This document shows, one piece after another, positions 51,485 to 61,262 of a stretch of DNA of 64,000 nt. A program made the position numbers and the translations under genes. Position 1 is the stretch's first letter. Each line of letters starts with the position of its first letter. The notes under the pieces are model-generated. The model was not told where the DNA came from, made no database searches, and saw only the letters and a program-made list of their open reading frames with translations. Where the stretch lies: positions 62,001-126,000 of the forward strand of contig JAEWBB010000012.1 in the NCBI GenBank assembly GCA_023391375.1, read 5' to 3'. The DNA comes from Pseudomonadota bacterium. Lineage in GTDB: Bacteria; Pseudomonadota; Alphaproteobacteria; Sphingomonadales; Sphingomonadaceae.

Positions 51485-53403
51485 GGTCGCGGCGCAAGAT
51501 CAAGGGCGCGGCGCGTTTTACCGAGGCACACCAGTCGCTCACCTATTCCCGGCGGATGATGCTGATCGGCGGCGCGCAGGCGACGATCGCGACCGCGCTG
51601 ATCGCCCGGCTCGGCTATCTCGCGATCGACCAGCACCAGCTGTACCAGACCAAGTCGGAGGACAACCGGGTCCAGCTGATCGTCGTTCCGCCGCGCCGGG
51701 GCTGGATCGTCGACCGCAACAACAAGCCGATCGCCATCAACCGGTCGGACTTCCGCATCGACATCGTCCCGGAACAGCTTGAACATCCGGTCGAGACGGT
51801 CAGGCTGCTTGCCCAGCTCCTCGAATTGAGCAGCGACGACATCGACCGCATCGTCAAGGAGCTGAAGGCGTCGAGCGGCTACCGGCCGGTCCAGGTCGCG
51901 GAAAACGTCCCTTACGACAAATATGCTGCTGTTACCGTGCGCCTGCCCGAACTCCCAGGCGTCGTCCCGCAGCGCGGCTTTTCCCGTTTCTATCCGGCGG
52001 GTCCGGCCGTCGCGCATCTGGTGGGCTACGTCGGCGCGGCCAACGCCAAGGAATATGACGCGGAAGGTAAGAACCCCCTGCTCGTCACGCCGGGCTTCAA
52101 GATCGGCAAGGACGGCCTTGAAAAGGTTCTCGAACCCAGGCTCCGGGGACAACCCGGGGGCCAGCGGGTCGAGCTGACGGCGCGCGGCAAGCTCGTCCGG
52201 GAGCTCGAGCCGAAGCCCGACCGGAGCGGCCAGACGGTCAAGCTGACGATCGACGCGGGCCTTCAGGAATATGCCGCACGGCGTATGGGCGACCAGTCCG
52301 GTGCCCTGGTCGCAATCGATGCGACCAACGGCGACATGCTGGCCTATGTCTCGATGCCGGCGTTCGACCCGAACAGCTTCAGCGACGGAATCGGCCGCAC
52401 CGAGTGGAAAATGTTGTCGGAAAACGACCACATCCCGCTGCTCAACAAGGTGGCGCAGGGCCTTTATCCGTCGGGATCGACCATCAAGCCGGCGATGGCG
52501 CTTGCCTTCCTCCAGCAGGGGATCGACCCGCACCGCCGGGTTCACTGCCCGGGCGGGCTGCGGATCGGCAACCGCTATTTCCGTTGCGACGCCGTCCACG
52601 GTTCCGTCGACATGCACACCGCGATCGAGCGCAGCTGCAACACCTATTTCTGGGCGACCGGCCTGATCACCGATCCGCAGAAGACGACCGAGATGGTGAA
52701 CTATCTCGGCTACGGTCAGAAGTTCGACCTGCCGATCCCGTCCCAGCGCTACGGCACCATGCCGAACCCCGAGTGGTTGGAGAAAAAATACCACCGCAAA
52801 TGGCAGGGATATGATTCCGCCAACACGTCGATCGGCCAGGGCTATGTCCTCATTAATCCGATGCAGTTGGCGGTCATGCCGGCCCGCCTGGCGTCCGGGA
52901 AACTGCTCCAGCCTCGGCTCGTCATGGGCGAAAAGCAGGCGCCGCCGGCCGCCGTCAACGCGACTGCCGAACAGCTCGAGATCATCCGCAAGGCGATGGC
53001 TGCCGTGGTCAACGGCAGTGGTACGGCGGTGGCCTCCAAGCTTCCCATCGAGGGCGTCCAGATGGCCGGCAAGACCGGCACTGCGCAGGTATTCCGTCTC
53101 GAAGCTCGCGGCCACCAGTCCAACTGGGCGCTTCGCGACCACGCGCTGTTCATCGCCTTTGCCCCGGCCGAACAGCCGCGCTACGCGATCGGGTGCATCA
53201 TCGAGCATGGCGGCTTCGGCGCGTCGGCCGCAGCACCGATCGTCCGCGACACGATGACGTTCCTGTTCGACCAGCAAAAGGCGATGGATTCGCTCGTCCC
53301 GCTCGAAAAGCAGTGGGGCGGCACACTGGCCGAACGCACCGCGCGGCAGGCGGCGCAGTTCGATGCCATCGCCCGTGCCAACAGCGTGAAGACTACTGCA
53401 TGA
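51481..53403 (+). CDS. mrdA: Penicillin-binding protein 2 (PBP2)
   Basis: 640 residues from GTG at 51481, coupled to mreD. One N-terminal membrane helix (about 28-48), a dimerisation domain, and the transpeptidase domain with Ser333-x-x-Lys336 (SGSTIKP), Ser385-Cys-Asn and Lys531-Thr-Gly. It is the class B transpeptidase of lateral growth, working with RodA. Length is normal. A longer in-frame reading starting in mreD is rejected. Confidence 0.96.
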   Translation: MRSRRKIKGAARFTEAHQSLTYSRRMMLIGGAQATIATALIARLGYLAIDQHQLYQTKSEDNRVQLIVVPPRRGWIVDRNNKPIAINRSDFRIDIVPEQLEHPVETVRLLAQLLELSSDDIDRIVKELKASSGYRPVQVAENVPYDKYAAVTVRLPELPGVVPQRGFSRFYPAGPAVAHLVGYVGAANAKEYDAEGKNPLLVTPGFKIGKDGLEKVLEPRLRGQPGGQRVELTARGKLVRELEPKPDRSGQTVKLTIDAGLQEYAARRMGDQSGALVAIDATNGDMLAYVSMPAFDPNSFSDGIGRTEWKMLSENDHIPLLNKVAQGLYPSGSTIKPAMALAFLQQGIDPHRRVHCPGGLRIGNRYFRCDAVHGSVDMHTAIERSCNTYFWATGLITDPQKTTEMVNYLGYGQKFDLPIPSQRYGTMPNPEWLEKKYHRKWQGYDSANTSIGQGYVLINPMQLAVMPARLASGKLLQPRLVMGEKQAPPAAVNATAEQLEIIRKAMAAVVNGSGTAVASKLPIEGVQMAGKTGTAQVFRLEARGHQSNWALRDHALFIAFAPAEQPRYAIGCIIEHGGFGASAAAPIVRDTMTFLFDQQKAMDSLVPLEKQWGGTLAERTARQAAQFDAIARANSVKTTA

Positions 53404-54509
53404 TTCCGTCCAACGTCGTCCCCCAGCCGCTTGCCCGCCTGCCGTGGAAGCTGATCGTGCTGATCCTGTCGATTTGCGGGATCGGGCTCGTCACCCTCTA
53501 CTCGGCGGCCGGCGGCTCGCTCTCGCCGTGGGCGCTGAAGCAGGCGGTGCTGATCCTCTTTTTCCTGTCGGTCGCGATCGGCATGTCGTGGATCCCGGAG
53601 AATTTCATCAAGGGCCTGGTCTTCCCGGCCTATGTCATCATCATGGTGCTGCTCGTCGCCGTCGAGGCGATCGGCTTCGTCGGGAAGGGCGCGCAGCGCT
53701 GGGTCGACCTCGGCTTCATCCGCCTGCAACCGTCGGAATTCATGAAGCCGGCGATCGTGCTGACGCTGGCGCGGTTCTACGAGTTGTTGCCGGTCGGCGA
53801 CGTCCGCCGTTGGCGCGGCCTCTGGCCGGCGGCGCTGCTGGTGCTGGTCCCATGGGCGCTGATCCTGATCCAGCCGGACCTCGGCACGGCCACCATGGTC
53901 CTGTTGTCGGGCGTGACCGTGATGTTCCTCGCCGGCCTGCCGATGTGGTACTTCCTGGGCGCCGTCGGAGTCGCTGCAGCCGCCCTCCCCATCCTCTTCT
54001 CGATGCTCCACGACTACCAGCGCAAACGGGTGCTGATCTTCATGGATCCGGAGAGCGATCCGCTCGGTTCCGGCTACCATATCAGCCAGTCGAAAATCGC
54101 GATCGGATCGGGCGGCCTGTGGGGCAAAGGCTATCTCAACGGATCGCAAAGCCATCTCGACTACCTTCCCGAAGGCCACACCGATTTTGTCTACGCCACC
54201 ATGGTCGAGGAATGGGGCTTCGTCGGCGGGGCTGTCCTCATCATCGCCTTCCTGATGGTCGTCCGCTGGGGCATGCGCGTCGCCAAGCGCGCGCCCACCC
54301 GGTTTGGCCGGCTTACAGCGGCAGGGCTTTCGACGACCATCTTCTTCTATTTCTCGGTCAACCTCATGATGGTGATGGGCCTTGCACCGGTCGTGGGCAT
54401 CCCGTTGCCACTGGTCAGCTTCGGCGGTTCGGCGGTCATGACCGTGATGCTGTGCATCGGCATCCTGATGAGCCTTGAACGGCAACAACGAACGCGCGCC
54501 CGCAACTAG
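53400..54509 (+). CDS. rodA: Rod shape-determining protein RodA (SEDS glycosyltransferase)
   Basis: 369 residues, about ten membrane helices. SEDS motifs: QPSEFMKPA (catalytic-region Glu/Lys), LIQPDLGTA, and LPEGHTDFVYATMVEEWGF in the large periplasmic loop; ends with GIPLPLVSFGGS. It polymerises glycan strands with PBP2. ATG overlaps the mrdA stop. Last gene of the operon; about 240 bases without a gene follow, containing an AT-rich stretch near 54600-54660. Confidence 0.96.
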   Translation: MIPSNVVPQPLARLPWKLIVLILSICGIGLVTLYSAAGGSLSPWALKQAVLILFFLSVAIGMSWIPENFIKGLVFPAYVIIMVLLVAVEAIGFVGKGAQRWVDLGFIRLQPSEFMKPAIVLTLARFYELLPVGDVRRWRGLWPAALLVLVPWALILIQPDLGTATMVLLSGVTVMFLAGLPMWYFLGAVGVAAAALPILFSMLHDYQRKRVLIFMDPESDPLGSGYHISQSKIAIGSGGLWGKGYLNGSQSHLDYLPEGHTDFVYATMVEEWGFVGGAVLIIAFLMVVRWGMRVAKRAPTRFGRLTAAGLSTTIFFYFSVNLMMVMGLAPVVGIPLPLVSFGGSAVMTVMLCIGILMSLERQQRTRARN

Positions 54510-54672
54510 TCGCGACCAGTTCAAATCCGCAGGCGCGCGCGAAATGAGAATAGCGACGTCCATTCGGACTCAGGACGGGAGCGGCGCTCGGAAAAGCCTC
54601 ATTAGATTATCACGAAAAATGGCGGCTTTCCTACAATTACCGGCTGACCTTTTAATTTTCCGCGATTGGCGG

Positions 54673-54700
54673 TTGCGCGGGTGTGGCAAGGCTGTTAGAG
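54673..54700 (+). promoter_or_regulatory. Candidate promoter for tRNA-Lys
   Basis: TTGCGC (54673-54678), 16 bases, then TTAGAG (54695-54700), about 50 bases before the tRNA. Weak match; offered because a promoter is expected in this spacer. Confidence 0.35.
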
Positions 54701-54750
54701 GCCCGCCCGCGCCACCGGTACACCGGTCCCGCGCAATTGCCTTTCGGCAT

Positions 54751-54811
<61 letters not shown>

Positions 54812-54826
<15 letters not shown>

Positions 54827-55930
54827 CCTTTGCCTTCGATCAATTAACTCAGGCAGCGCGCAAGCTGACCTTGCCGCCGGCGTGTCGTTCGGCCCGGCTA
54901 GCTCCAGTTCCAGCAGCACCAGCTGCACCTCGCCGGTGGCGGCATTCGACAGTCGCACCACTTCGTCGACCGGCACGGCGGTCGGCCCCAGCAACGCCTC
55001 CACTGCGCCTCGGACGTTTTCCGGCGCGTCGACCGGCCCGCCGAACTCGTACGCTGTTGCCGGAGGCGCAGCGAGACGCGGCGCGCTGGGCCGGATGGAT
55101 TCGATCACGTCGGCAGCGTTCTGGACCAGCGTGGCGCCCTCCCGGATCAGGAGGTTGCAGCCCTGCGCGCGGGGATCGAGCGGCGAGCCGGGAACCGCCA
55201 TGACCTCGCGTCCCGACTCTGCCGCCAGGCGGGCGGTGATCAGGGAGCCTGAGCGCGGTGCGGCCTCGACCACGACCGTGCCCGTGGCAAGGCCGGCGAT
55301 GATCCGGTTGCGATAGGGAAAATGCCGCGCCCGCGGCTCGGTCCCGGGAGGCATTTCGGCGACCAGCAGTCCCCGGCTCGCGACCGCTTCCTGCCGATCG
55401 GCATTCTCCGGCGGATAGACGACGTCGAGCCCACCGGCGATGACGCCGATCGTTCCGCTTTCGAGCGCCCCGTCATGCGCGGCGCTGTCGATGCCGCGGG
55501 CAAGGCCTGAAACGACGACGATCCGCTCGTCCCCGAGATCGCGGGCAAGGCCTCGGGCGAAACGGCAGGCGGCTGCACTGGCGTTGCGCGCCCCGACCAT
55601 CGCCACCATCGGCCGATCGAGGAGTGAAAGGTCACCGCGGACGGTCAGTAATGGCGGGGCATCCTCCATCTCCGCGAGCGCCCGAGGATAGAGACCTTGT
55701 CCGAGGCTAAGGTAACGACCTCCCAGCCGCTTGACCTCGTCCATCTCCCGCTGCGCCTGGCCACGGGTCCACGGGCTAAGGGTCCTGCCCTTCCCGCGTC
55801 GCGCAAGGTCAGGCAGCGCGTCGAGCGCGGACTGCGCGGTGCCGAAACGGGCAAGCAACTGGCGGAAAGCAACGGGGCCGACGCCCGGCGTACGGATCAG
55901 GCACAGCCGGGCGACGAGATCGTCGCTCAA
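54812..55930 (-). CDS. dprA: DNA-processing protein DprA, apparent C-terminal frameshift
   Basis: Starts TTG at 55930, overlapping the plsY stop (TTGA), and opens (M)SDDLVARLCLIRTPGVGPVA. The Rossmann domain carries VVSGLARGIDSAAH, GGLDVVYPPEN and FPYRNRIIAGL. It loads RecA on incoming single-stranded DNA in transformation. After LVLLELELAG the current frame reads into tRNA-Lys and ends WWTH. One base to the side, the usual C-terminus is waiting: AERHAGGKVSLRAA then a stop at 54849-54851. A lost G in the G run at 54893-54895 explains it. Mutation or sequencing error; the main domain is unaffected. Confidence 0.88.
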
Positions 55931-56526
55931 GCGGATTTTCTTCCGACGCGCGGTTCCTCGCCCCGACGGAGGCGGCGGATATTGTCGCCATGCTTCCAGA
56001 TCACGAGCACCGCGAGGCCCGCGAGCAGCGGAACGAGCGTGCGTTCGCCGCGCACGAACGCGGCGATGGGCGCGGAAGCCGCCGCGGCCATGCCGGCGAC
56101 CGACGAAATGCGCAGGGTGAGCAGCAGGCCGATCCAGACGGCGGCGTAAACGACGGCAAGGATCGGCGAGAGGCCGACCAGGACGCCAAGGAACGTCGCC
56201 ACGCCCTTGCCGCCGCGGAACCGAAGCCAAACGGGATAAAGGTGGCCGATCATTGCGCCCCCCGCAGCGGCGATCTCGCCACCGGGTAGAAAGCGATGGG
56301 CCAACATGACGGCGGCCGTGCCTTTCACCGCGTCGAGCAGCAGCGTCGCCGCCGCCAGCTTCTTGGAGCCGGTGCGCAACACATTGGTGGCACCGATGTT
56401 GCCCGACCCGATGTCACGAATGTCCCCCTTGCCGCCCAGGCGCGTCAGCAACAGGCCGAACGGGATCGAGCCAAGCAGGTAGCCAAGCAGGACGGCGAGA
56501 AGGATGGTCTGGTTCATCGCGGCCAT
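55927..56526 (-). CDS. plsY: Glycerol-3-phosphate acyltransferase PlsY
   Basis: 199 residues, five or so membrane helices. Motifs: GSIPFGLLLTR, the GSGNIGATNVLRTG glycine-rich loop and RFRGGKGVATFLG. It transfers acyl from acyl-phosphate to glycerol-3-phosphate, the first step of phospholipid synthesis. Start at 56526 or three codons later. Overlaps dprA. Confidence 0.95.
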   Translation of the reverse strand: MAAMNQTILLAVLLGYLLGSIPFGLLLTRLGGKGDIRDIGSGNIGATNVLRTGSKKLAAATLLLDAVKGTAAVMLAHRFLPGGEIAAAGGAMIGHLYPVWLRFRGGKGVATFLGVLVGLSPILAVVYAAVWIGLLLTLRISSVAGMAAAASAPIAAFVRGERTLVPLLAGLAVLVIWKHGDNIRRLRRGEEPRVGRKSA

Positions 56527-56593
56527 GGCTTAGCAGATCGATTGTCCCCCGCAATGTTGCCGACCGGGGCAAACCCCGCCAAGAAGCGCCACG

Positions 56594-57376
56594 ATGGACC
56601 CGAATGCCCCGCTCCTGTTCTTCGATTCCGGTGTCGGCGGCCTCTCGGTCCTCGGCCCGACGCGCGCGCTGCTGCCGAACGCGCCGATCGTTTACGCTGC
56701 GGACAGCGCTGGCTTTCCCTACGGGACAAAGACCGAAGCCGAGTTGGCGGAGCGTGTTCCGGACCTGTTGAAGCGCCTGGTCGACAAGGTGCAGCCGCGG
56801 CTTGCTGTCATCGCCTGCAACACCGCCTCGACCATCGCGCTCGATCATGCCCGCGCCGCGCTCGACATCCCTGTCGTCGGAACCGTGCCCGCAATCAAGC
56901 CGGCGGCCGAGATATCGCAAAGCCGGGTGATCGGCGTGCTGGGCACCGATGCCACCGTGCGCCAGCCCTACGTCGACGACCTCGCGGCGCGGTTCGCTGC
57001 CGATTGCACCGTCGTCCGGCACGGGAGTGCGCGGATGGTCGAACTGGCAGAGGCCAAGCTGGGCGGCGCGCGGGTGACCGCCGATGACGTCCGCGAGGCG
57101 ATCCGCCCGCTCCTCGACAATGCGCCTGACATGGATGTCATGGTCCTCGCCTGCACTCATTTCCCCCTCCTGGCGGAGGAAATCGCTGTCGCCGCGCCGG
57201 GCGTTGCATTGATCGACGGCGGTCCCGGCATCGCGCGACGCATCGCCCACCTCACCGAAAGCCAGCCCTGGCCGGTGACGCCCCCGCCCGGCCGCGCCAT
57301 CTTCACTCGCCCGCCCCCGGCCCGGCTCGCGATGGCACTGGGTAATTTCGGCATCTGGCGGATCGACGCCCTCTAG
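56594..57376 (+). CDS. murI: Glutamate racemase
   Basis: 260 residues. Active-site cysteines Cys75 (ACNTAS) and Cys187 (ACTHFP), with FFDSGVGGLSVL and FPYGTKTEAE. It makes D-glutamate for peptidoglycan in the cytoplasm. Followed 54 bases later by hemA, same strand. Confidence 0.95.
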   Translation: MDPNAPLLFFDSGVGGLSVLGPTRALLPNAPIVYAADSAGFPYGTKTEAELAERVPDLLKRLVDKVQPRLAVIACNTASTIALDHARAALDIPVVGTVPAIKPAAEISQSRVIGVLGTDATVRQPYVDDLAARFAADCTVVRHGSARMVELAEAKLGGARVTADDVREAIRPLLDNAPDMDVMVLACTHFPLLAEEIAVAAPGVALIDGGPGIARRIAHLTESQPWPVTPPPGRAIFTRPPPARLAMALGNFGIWRIDAL

Positions 57377-57430
57377 GGTGGAAATGCACGTCCATCGCGG
57401 TTAAAGGCCTGCGCGAGCGAAGGGAATCCC

Positions 57431-58651
57431 TTGGACTACGAGCATATCTTCAAGTCGGCGATCGACCGCCTTCACACCGAAGGCCGCTATCGGGTGTTCA
57501 TCGACATCCTGCGCACCAAGGGCGCCTTCCCCAACGCGCACTGCTTCCACGGCCACAACGGTCCGAAGCCAATCACGGTCTGGTGCTCCAACGACTATCT
57601 CGGCATGGGGCAGCACCCCAAGGTGGTCGAGGCGATGGAGGAGGCGCTGCACAGTGTCGGCGCTGGTTCGGGCGGGACCCGCAACATCGGCGGCAACACC
57701 CATTACCATGTCGAGCTTGAGGCCGAGCTTGCCGACCTGCACGCCAAGGAAGCGGCGCTGCTGTTCACTTCGGGCTATGTCTCGAACGAAGCGACGCTGT
57801 CGACGCTCGGCAAGCTGCTGCCGGGCTGCGTCATCTTCTCGGACGAACTCAACCACGCGTCGATGATCGCGGGCATCAAGAATTCGGGCTGCGAGAAGCG
57901 CGTCTTCCGCCACAACGACCTCGCGCACCTCGAACAGTTGCTCGCCGAAACACCGGCCGACACGCCCAAACTGATCGCGTTCGAGAGCGTGTATTCGATG
58001 GACGGCGACATTGCGCCGATCCACGCCATCTGCGACCTTGCCGATCGCTACGGCGCGCTGACCTATCTCGACGAGGTGCACGCGGTCGGCATGTACGGCC
58101 TTCGCGGCGGCGGGATTTCGGAGCGGGATGAAGCAGCTTCGCGCGTCACGATCATCGAGGGCACGCTCGGCAAGGCGTTCGGCGTGATGGGCGGCTATAT
58201 CGCGGCCGACAGGATGATCGTCGACTGCATCCGCAGCTACGCGCCTGGCTTCATCTTCACCACGTCGCTGTCCCCGGTGTTGGCTGCCGGTGCACTGGCG
58301 GCGGTCCGCCACCTCAAGGACAGCGCCGCCGAGCGCGAGGCCCAACAGGCCAGCGCGGCGATGCTCAAGGCCAAGTTCCGCGACGCTTCGCTGCCGGTGA
58401 TGGAAAGCGTGACCCACATCGTGCCGCTCCTGGTCGGCTGCCCGGTCAAGGCCAAGCGGATCAGTGACATCCTGCTTGCCGAGTACGGCATGTACGTCCA
58501 GCCGATCAATTTCCCGACCGTGCCGCGCGGTACCGAGCGGCTACGCTTCACCCCCGGCCCGCACCACGCCGAGCCGATGATGGACGAGCTCACCGCCGCC
58601 CTGGTTGAGATCTGGAGCCGGCTCGAACTGGAACGCGTCCGCGCCGCATGA
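57431..58651 (+). CDS. hemA: 5-aminolevulinate synthase
   Basis: 406 residues from TTG at 57431 (AAGGGA upstream). PLP Lys248 in EGTLGKAFG; glycine-rich GAGSGGTRNIGG and LDEVHAVGMYG are typical. It condenses glycine and succinyl-CoA, the C4 (Shemin) route that marks alphaproteobacteria. Length normal. The stop overlaps the next start (ATGA). Confidence 0.97.
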   Translation: MDYEHIFKSAIDRLHTEGRYRVFIDILRTKGAFPNAHCFHGHNGPKPITVWCSNDYLGMGQHPKVVEAMEEALHSVGAGSGGTRNIGGNTHYHVELEAELADLHAKEAALLFTSGYVSNEATLSTLGKLLPGCVIFSDELNHASMIAGIKNSGCEKRVFRHNDLAHLEQLLAETPADTPKLIAFESVYSMDGDIAPIHAICDLADRYGALTYLDEVHAVGMYGLRGGGISERDEAASRVTIIEGTLGKAFGVMGGYIAADRMIVDCIRSYAPGFIFTTSLSPVLAAGALAAVRHLKDSAAEREAQQASAAMLKAKFRDASLPVMESVTHIVPLLVGCPVKAKRISDILLAEYGMYVQPINFPTVPRGTERLRFTPGPHHAEPMMDELTAALVEIWSRLELERVRAA

Positions 58652-58923
58652 CGGCGGTTTCCCCGGATTTCCGACACGAAACCCCTGATGAATTGCAGGC
58701 GATCCTCAACGGCAATCCGCCGCTCAAGGCGAAGTGGGATGGTCTTACGGACCTCGGCCGGAACGAGTGGATCTGCTGGATGACCTCGCCCAAGAAGCAG
58801 GAAACCCGCAACGAGCATCTCGCCCGCCTCCAGGAGCAGGTACTCGAAGGCAAGCGGCGCCCATGCTGCTGGCCGGGCTGCCCGCATCGCCGGGCCTCCG
58901 CCGCCAAAAATTTCCGCACCTAA
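58648..58923 (+). CDS. YdeI/OmpD-associated family protein
   Basis: 91 residues, start overlapping the hemA stop (ATGA). It begins with a short disordered part, then LKAKWDGLTDLGRNEWICWM and SPKKQETRNEHLARLQEQVL. This is the YdeI/OmpD-associated helical repeat as found alone in small proteins. It ends in a Cys/Arg-rich tail (CCWPGCPHRRAS) that could bind metal. Function unknown. Confidence 0.75.
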   Translation: MTAVSPDFRHETPDELQAILNGNPPLKAKWDGLTDLGRNEWICWMTSPKKQETRNEHLARLQEQVLEGKRRPCCWPGCPHRRASAAKNFRT

Positions 58924-59022
58924 TGGCGCAGCGCTGCGGCGACCGGCCAAGGCCATCCAATGCGAGGTCAGCGAACGCTCGCGGCCCAATCTGTGGTGGC
59001 GAATCTGCATCGCATCCCCTAG

Positions 59023-59472
59023 ATGATGCCCATGAAGATCGCTCTCTCCGCCGACCATGCCGGCGTTGACCTGAAAGACGAACTTGCCGCCTGGCTGAGT
59101 GAGCAGGGTCATGACATCCTCGACCTCGGCACGCACGGCCATGAAAGCGTGGATTATCCCGACTTTGGCGCCCGCCTCGGCCGCGCCATCGCCGAGGGCA
59201 AGGCGGAGCGCGGCATCGCCGTCTGCGGCTCCGGCATCGGCATTTCGATCGCGGTCAACCGCAACCCGGCCTGCCGATGCGCGCTGGTCAACGAGCCCCT
59301 GTCGGCAGCTCTCGCGCGACAGCACAATGATGCCAATGTCCTCGCGCTTGGCGGCCGTCTCACCGGCATCGAGCTGGCCAAGGCTTGCGTGACCGCGTTC
59401 CTGACCACCCCATTCGAAGGCGGGCGCCACCAGCGCCGCGTCGACATGCTCTCCAACGAGGTGACCTGCTGA
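59023..59472 (+). CDS. rpiB: Ribose-5-phosphate isomerase B
   Basis: 149 residues (146 if the ATG at 59032 is used, which gives the usual MKIALSADHAG start). Active-site features: SADHAG (His), and the anion hole/catalytic Cys in GIAVCGSGIGISIA. It interconverts ribose-5-P and ribulose-5-P. Its TGA overlaps the glyA ATG. The rpiB-glyA-nrdR order is common in this group. Confidence 0.94.
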   Translation: MMPMKIALSADHAGVDLKDELAAWLSEQGHDILDLGTHGHESVDYPDFGARLGRAIAEGKAERGIAVCGSGIGISIAVNRNPACRCALVNEPLSAALARQHNDANVLALGGRLTGIELAKACVTAFLTTPFEGGRHQRRVDMLSNEVTC

Positions 59473-60779
59473 TGGCTTCCGCGCCCGATTTGACTGACGT
59501 TCAGCCGCTCGGCTTCTTTACCGAGACACTGCGCGACGCGGACCCGAAGGTCGCCGACGCGATTAAGGCGGAACTGACCCGCGAGCAGACCCAGATCGAA
59601 CTGATCGCGTCGGAGAATATCGTCTCGAAGGCGGTGCTCGAAGCGCAGGGCTCGGTGTTCACCAACAAATATGCCGAGGGCTATCCGGGCAAGCGCTACT
59701 ACCAGGGCTGCGCGCCGTCGGACTCTGTGGAACAGCTCGCCATCGACCGCGCCAAGCAGCTGTTCGGCTGCGACTTCGCCAACGTCCAGCCGCATTCGGG
59801 CGCACAGGCCAATGGCGCGGTGATGATGGCGCTGTTGAAGCCGGGCTGCACCATCATGGGCATGAGTCTCGCCGCCGGTGGTCACCTCACCCACGGCGCG
59901 CCGCCGGCCCAGTCGGGCAAGTGGTTCAACGCGGTCCAGTACGGCGTCAACGAGGACGACCATCGCGTCAATTTCGACGAGGTCGAGAGCCTCGCCCGCG
60001 AGCACAAGCCCGCCCTCATCATTGCCGGCGGCTCGGCCTATCCGCGTCACCTCGACTTCGCCCGCTTCCGCGCCATCGCGGACGAGGTGGGCGCGATCCT
60101 CATGGTCGACATGGCCCACTTCGCCGGCCTGGTCGCGGCAGGCGAGCACCCCTCGCCGTTCGGCCACGCCCACGTGGTCACCACCACCACCCACAAGACG
60201 CTTCGCGGCCCGCGCGGCGGCATGGTGCTGACCGATGACGAGGCGATCGCCAAGAAGATCAATTCGGCGGTCTTCCCGGGCCTGCAGGGCGGCCCGCTGA
60301 TGCATGTCATCGCCGCCAAGGCGGTCGCCTTCGGCGAGGCGCTGGAGCCGGGCTTCAAGACCTACGCCAAGGCGGTGATCAAGAACGCGCAGGTCATGGC
60401 CGACCGCCTCAAGGAGCGCGGCGCGGACGTCGTGTCGGGCGGCACCGACACCCACCTCGCGCTGATCGACCTCCGGCCGCTCGGCATCACCGGCAAGGAC
60501 GCCGACGAGGCGCTCGAGCGCGCCGGCATCACCTGCAACAAGAACGGCGTGCCGTTCGACCCGCTCCCGCCGATGAAGACCAGCGGCATCCGCATTGGGT
60601 CGCCCGCCGGCACCACCCGCGGCTTCGGCGAGGCTGAGTTCCGCGATATCGCCGACATGGTCGCCGATGTGCTCGACGGCGTCGCCAAGAGCGGCGGTGA
60701 AGGCGATGCGGCGGTCGAGCAGGCGGTCAACGCCCGGGTCCGTGCGCTGTGCGCCCGCTTCCCGATCTATCAGGGATAG
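59472..60779 (+). CDS. glyA: Serine hydroxymethyltransferase
   Basis: 435 residues from ATG at 59472. PLP Lys242 in TTTTHKTLRGPRGG; N-terminal LIASENIVSKAV and YAEGYPGKRYYQGC. It makes glycine and methylene-THF from serine, providing glycine for the hemA reaction. Three bases separate it from nrdR. Confidence 0.97.
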   Translation: MASAPDLTDVQPLGFFTETLRDADPKVADAIKAELTREQTQIELIASENIVSKAVLEAQGSVFTNKYAEGYPGKRYYQGCAPSDSVEQLAIDRAKQLFGCDFANVQPHSGAQANGAVMMALLKPGCTIMGMSLAAGGHLTHGAPPAQSGKWFNAVQYGVNEDDHRVNFDEVESLAREHKPALIIAGGSAYPRHLDFARFRAIADEVGAILMVDMAHFAGLVAAGEHPSPFGHAHVVTTTTHKTLRGPRGGMVLTDDEAIAKKINSAVFPGLQGGPLMHVIAAKAVAFGEALEPGFKTYAKAVIKNAQVMADRLKERGADVVSGGTDTHLALIDLRPLGITGKDADEALERAGITCNKNGVPFDPLPPMKTSGIRIGSPAGTTRGFGEAEFRDIADMVADVLDGVAKSGGEGDAAVEQAVNARVRALCARFPIYQG

Positions 60780-60782
60780 CGA

Positions 60783-61262
60783 ATGCGCTGCCCGTTCTGC
60801 GCCAACGACAATAGCCAGGTGAAGGATTCGCGGCCGAGCGAGGACAGCACCTCGATCCGCCGCCGCCGCCAGTGCGAGGCGTGCGGTGGCCGCTTCACGA
60901 CGTTCGAACGGGTCCAGATCCGCGACCTGACGGTCGTCAAGAAGGACGGCAAGCGCCAGCCGTTCGACCGGGTCAAGCTGGAGCGCGCGGTCGGCCACGC
61001 CTGCCGCAAGCGCGACGTCGGTTCCGACAAGATCGAGCGACTGGTGACGGGCGTTCAGCGCCAGCTCGAGACCCGCGGCGATGAAGTCAGTTCGACCGAG
61101 ATCGGCGAGGCGGTGATGGCCGGCCTCAAGACGCTCGACCATGTCGCCTACATCCGCTTCGCCAGCATCTACAAGGACTTCGACGACCCCGCCGATTTCG
61201 CCGAAATCGCCGAGCGGGTGGAGAGCGAATCCGTGCCGCCTGGCCAGGATAAGCTGCTGTGA
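60783..61262 (+). CDS. nrdR: Transcriptional repressor NrdR
   Basis: 159 residues. Zinc ribbon Cys3, Cys6, Cys31, Cys34; RRRR stretch; ATP-cone domain (about 50-140, VVKKDGKRQPFDRVKLERAV). It senses ATP/dATP and represses ribonucleotide reductase genes. The stop overlaps the trmJ GTG. Confidence 0.96.
   Translation: MRCPFCANDNSQVKDSRPSEDSTSIRRRRQCEACGGRFTTFERVQIRDLTVVKKDGKRQPFDRVKLERAVGHACRKRDVGSDKIERLVTGVQRQLETRGDEVSSTEIGEAVMAGLKTLDHVAYIRFASIYKDFDDPADFAEIAERVESESVPPGQDKLL

Noticed and set aside
51427..53277. A 616-codon open frame on the minus strand through mrdA
   Set aside because: It is antisense to a clear PBP2 gene with all three active-site motifs. Its composition (long Arg/Asp/Val runs) is that of a GC-rich shadow frame.
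59154..61142. A 662-codon minus-strand open frame across rpiB, glyA and nrdR
   Set aside because: It covers three well-defined genes on the other strand and has no domain of its own; third-position GC bias explains it.
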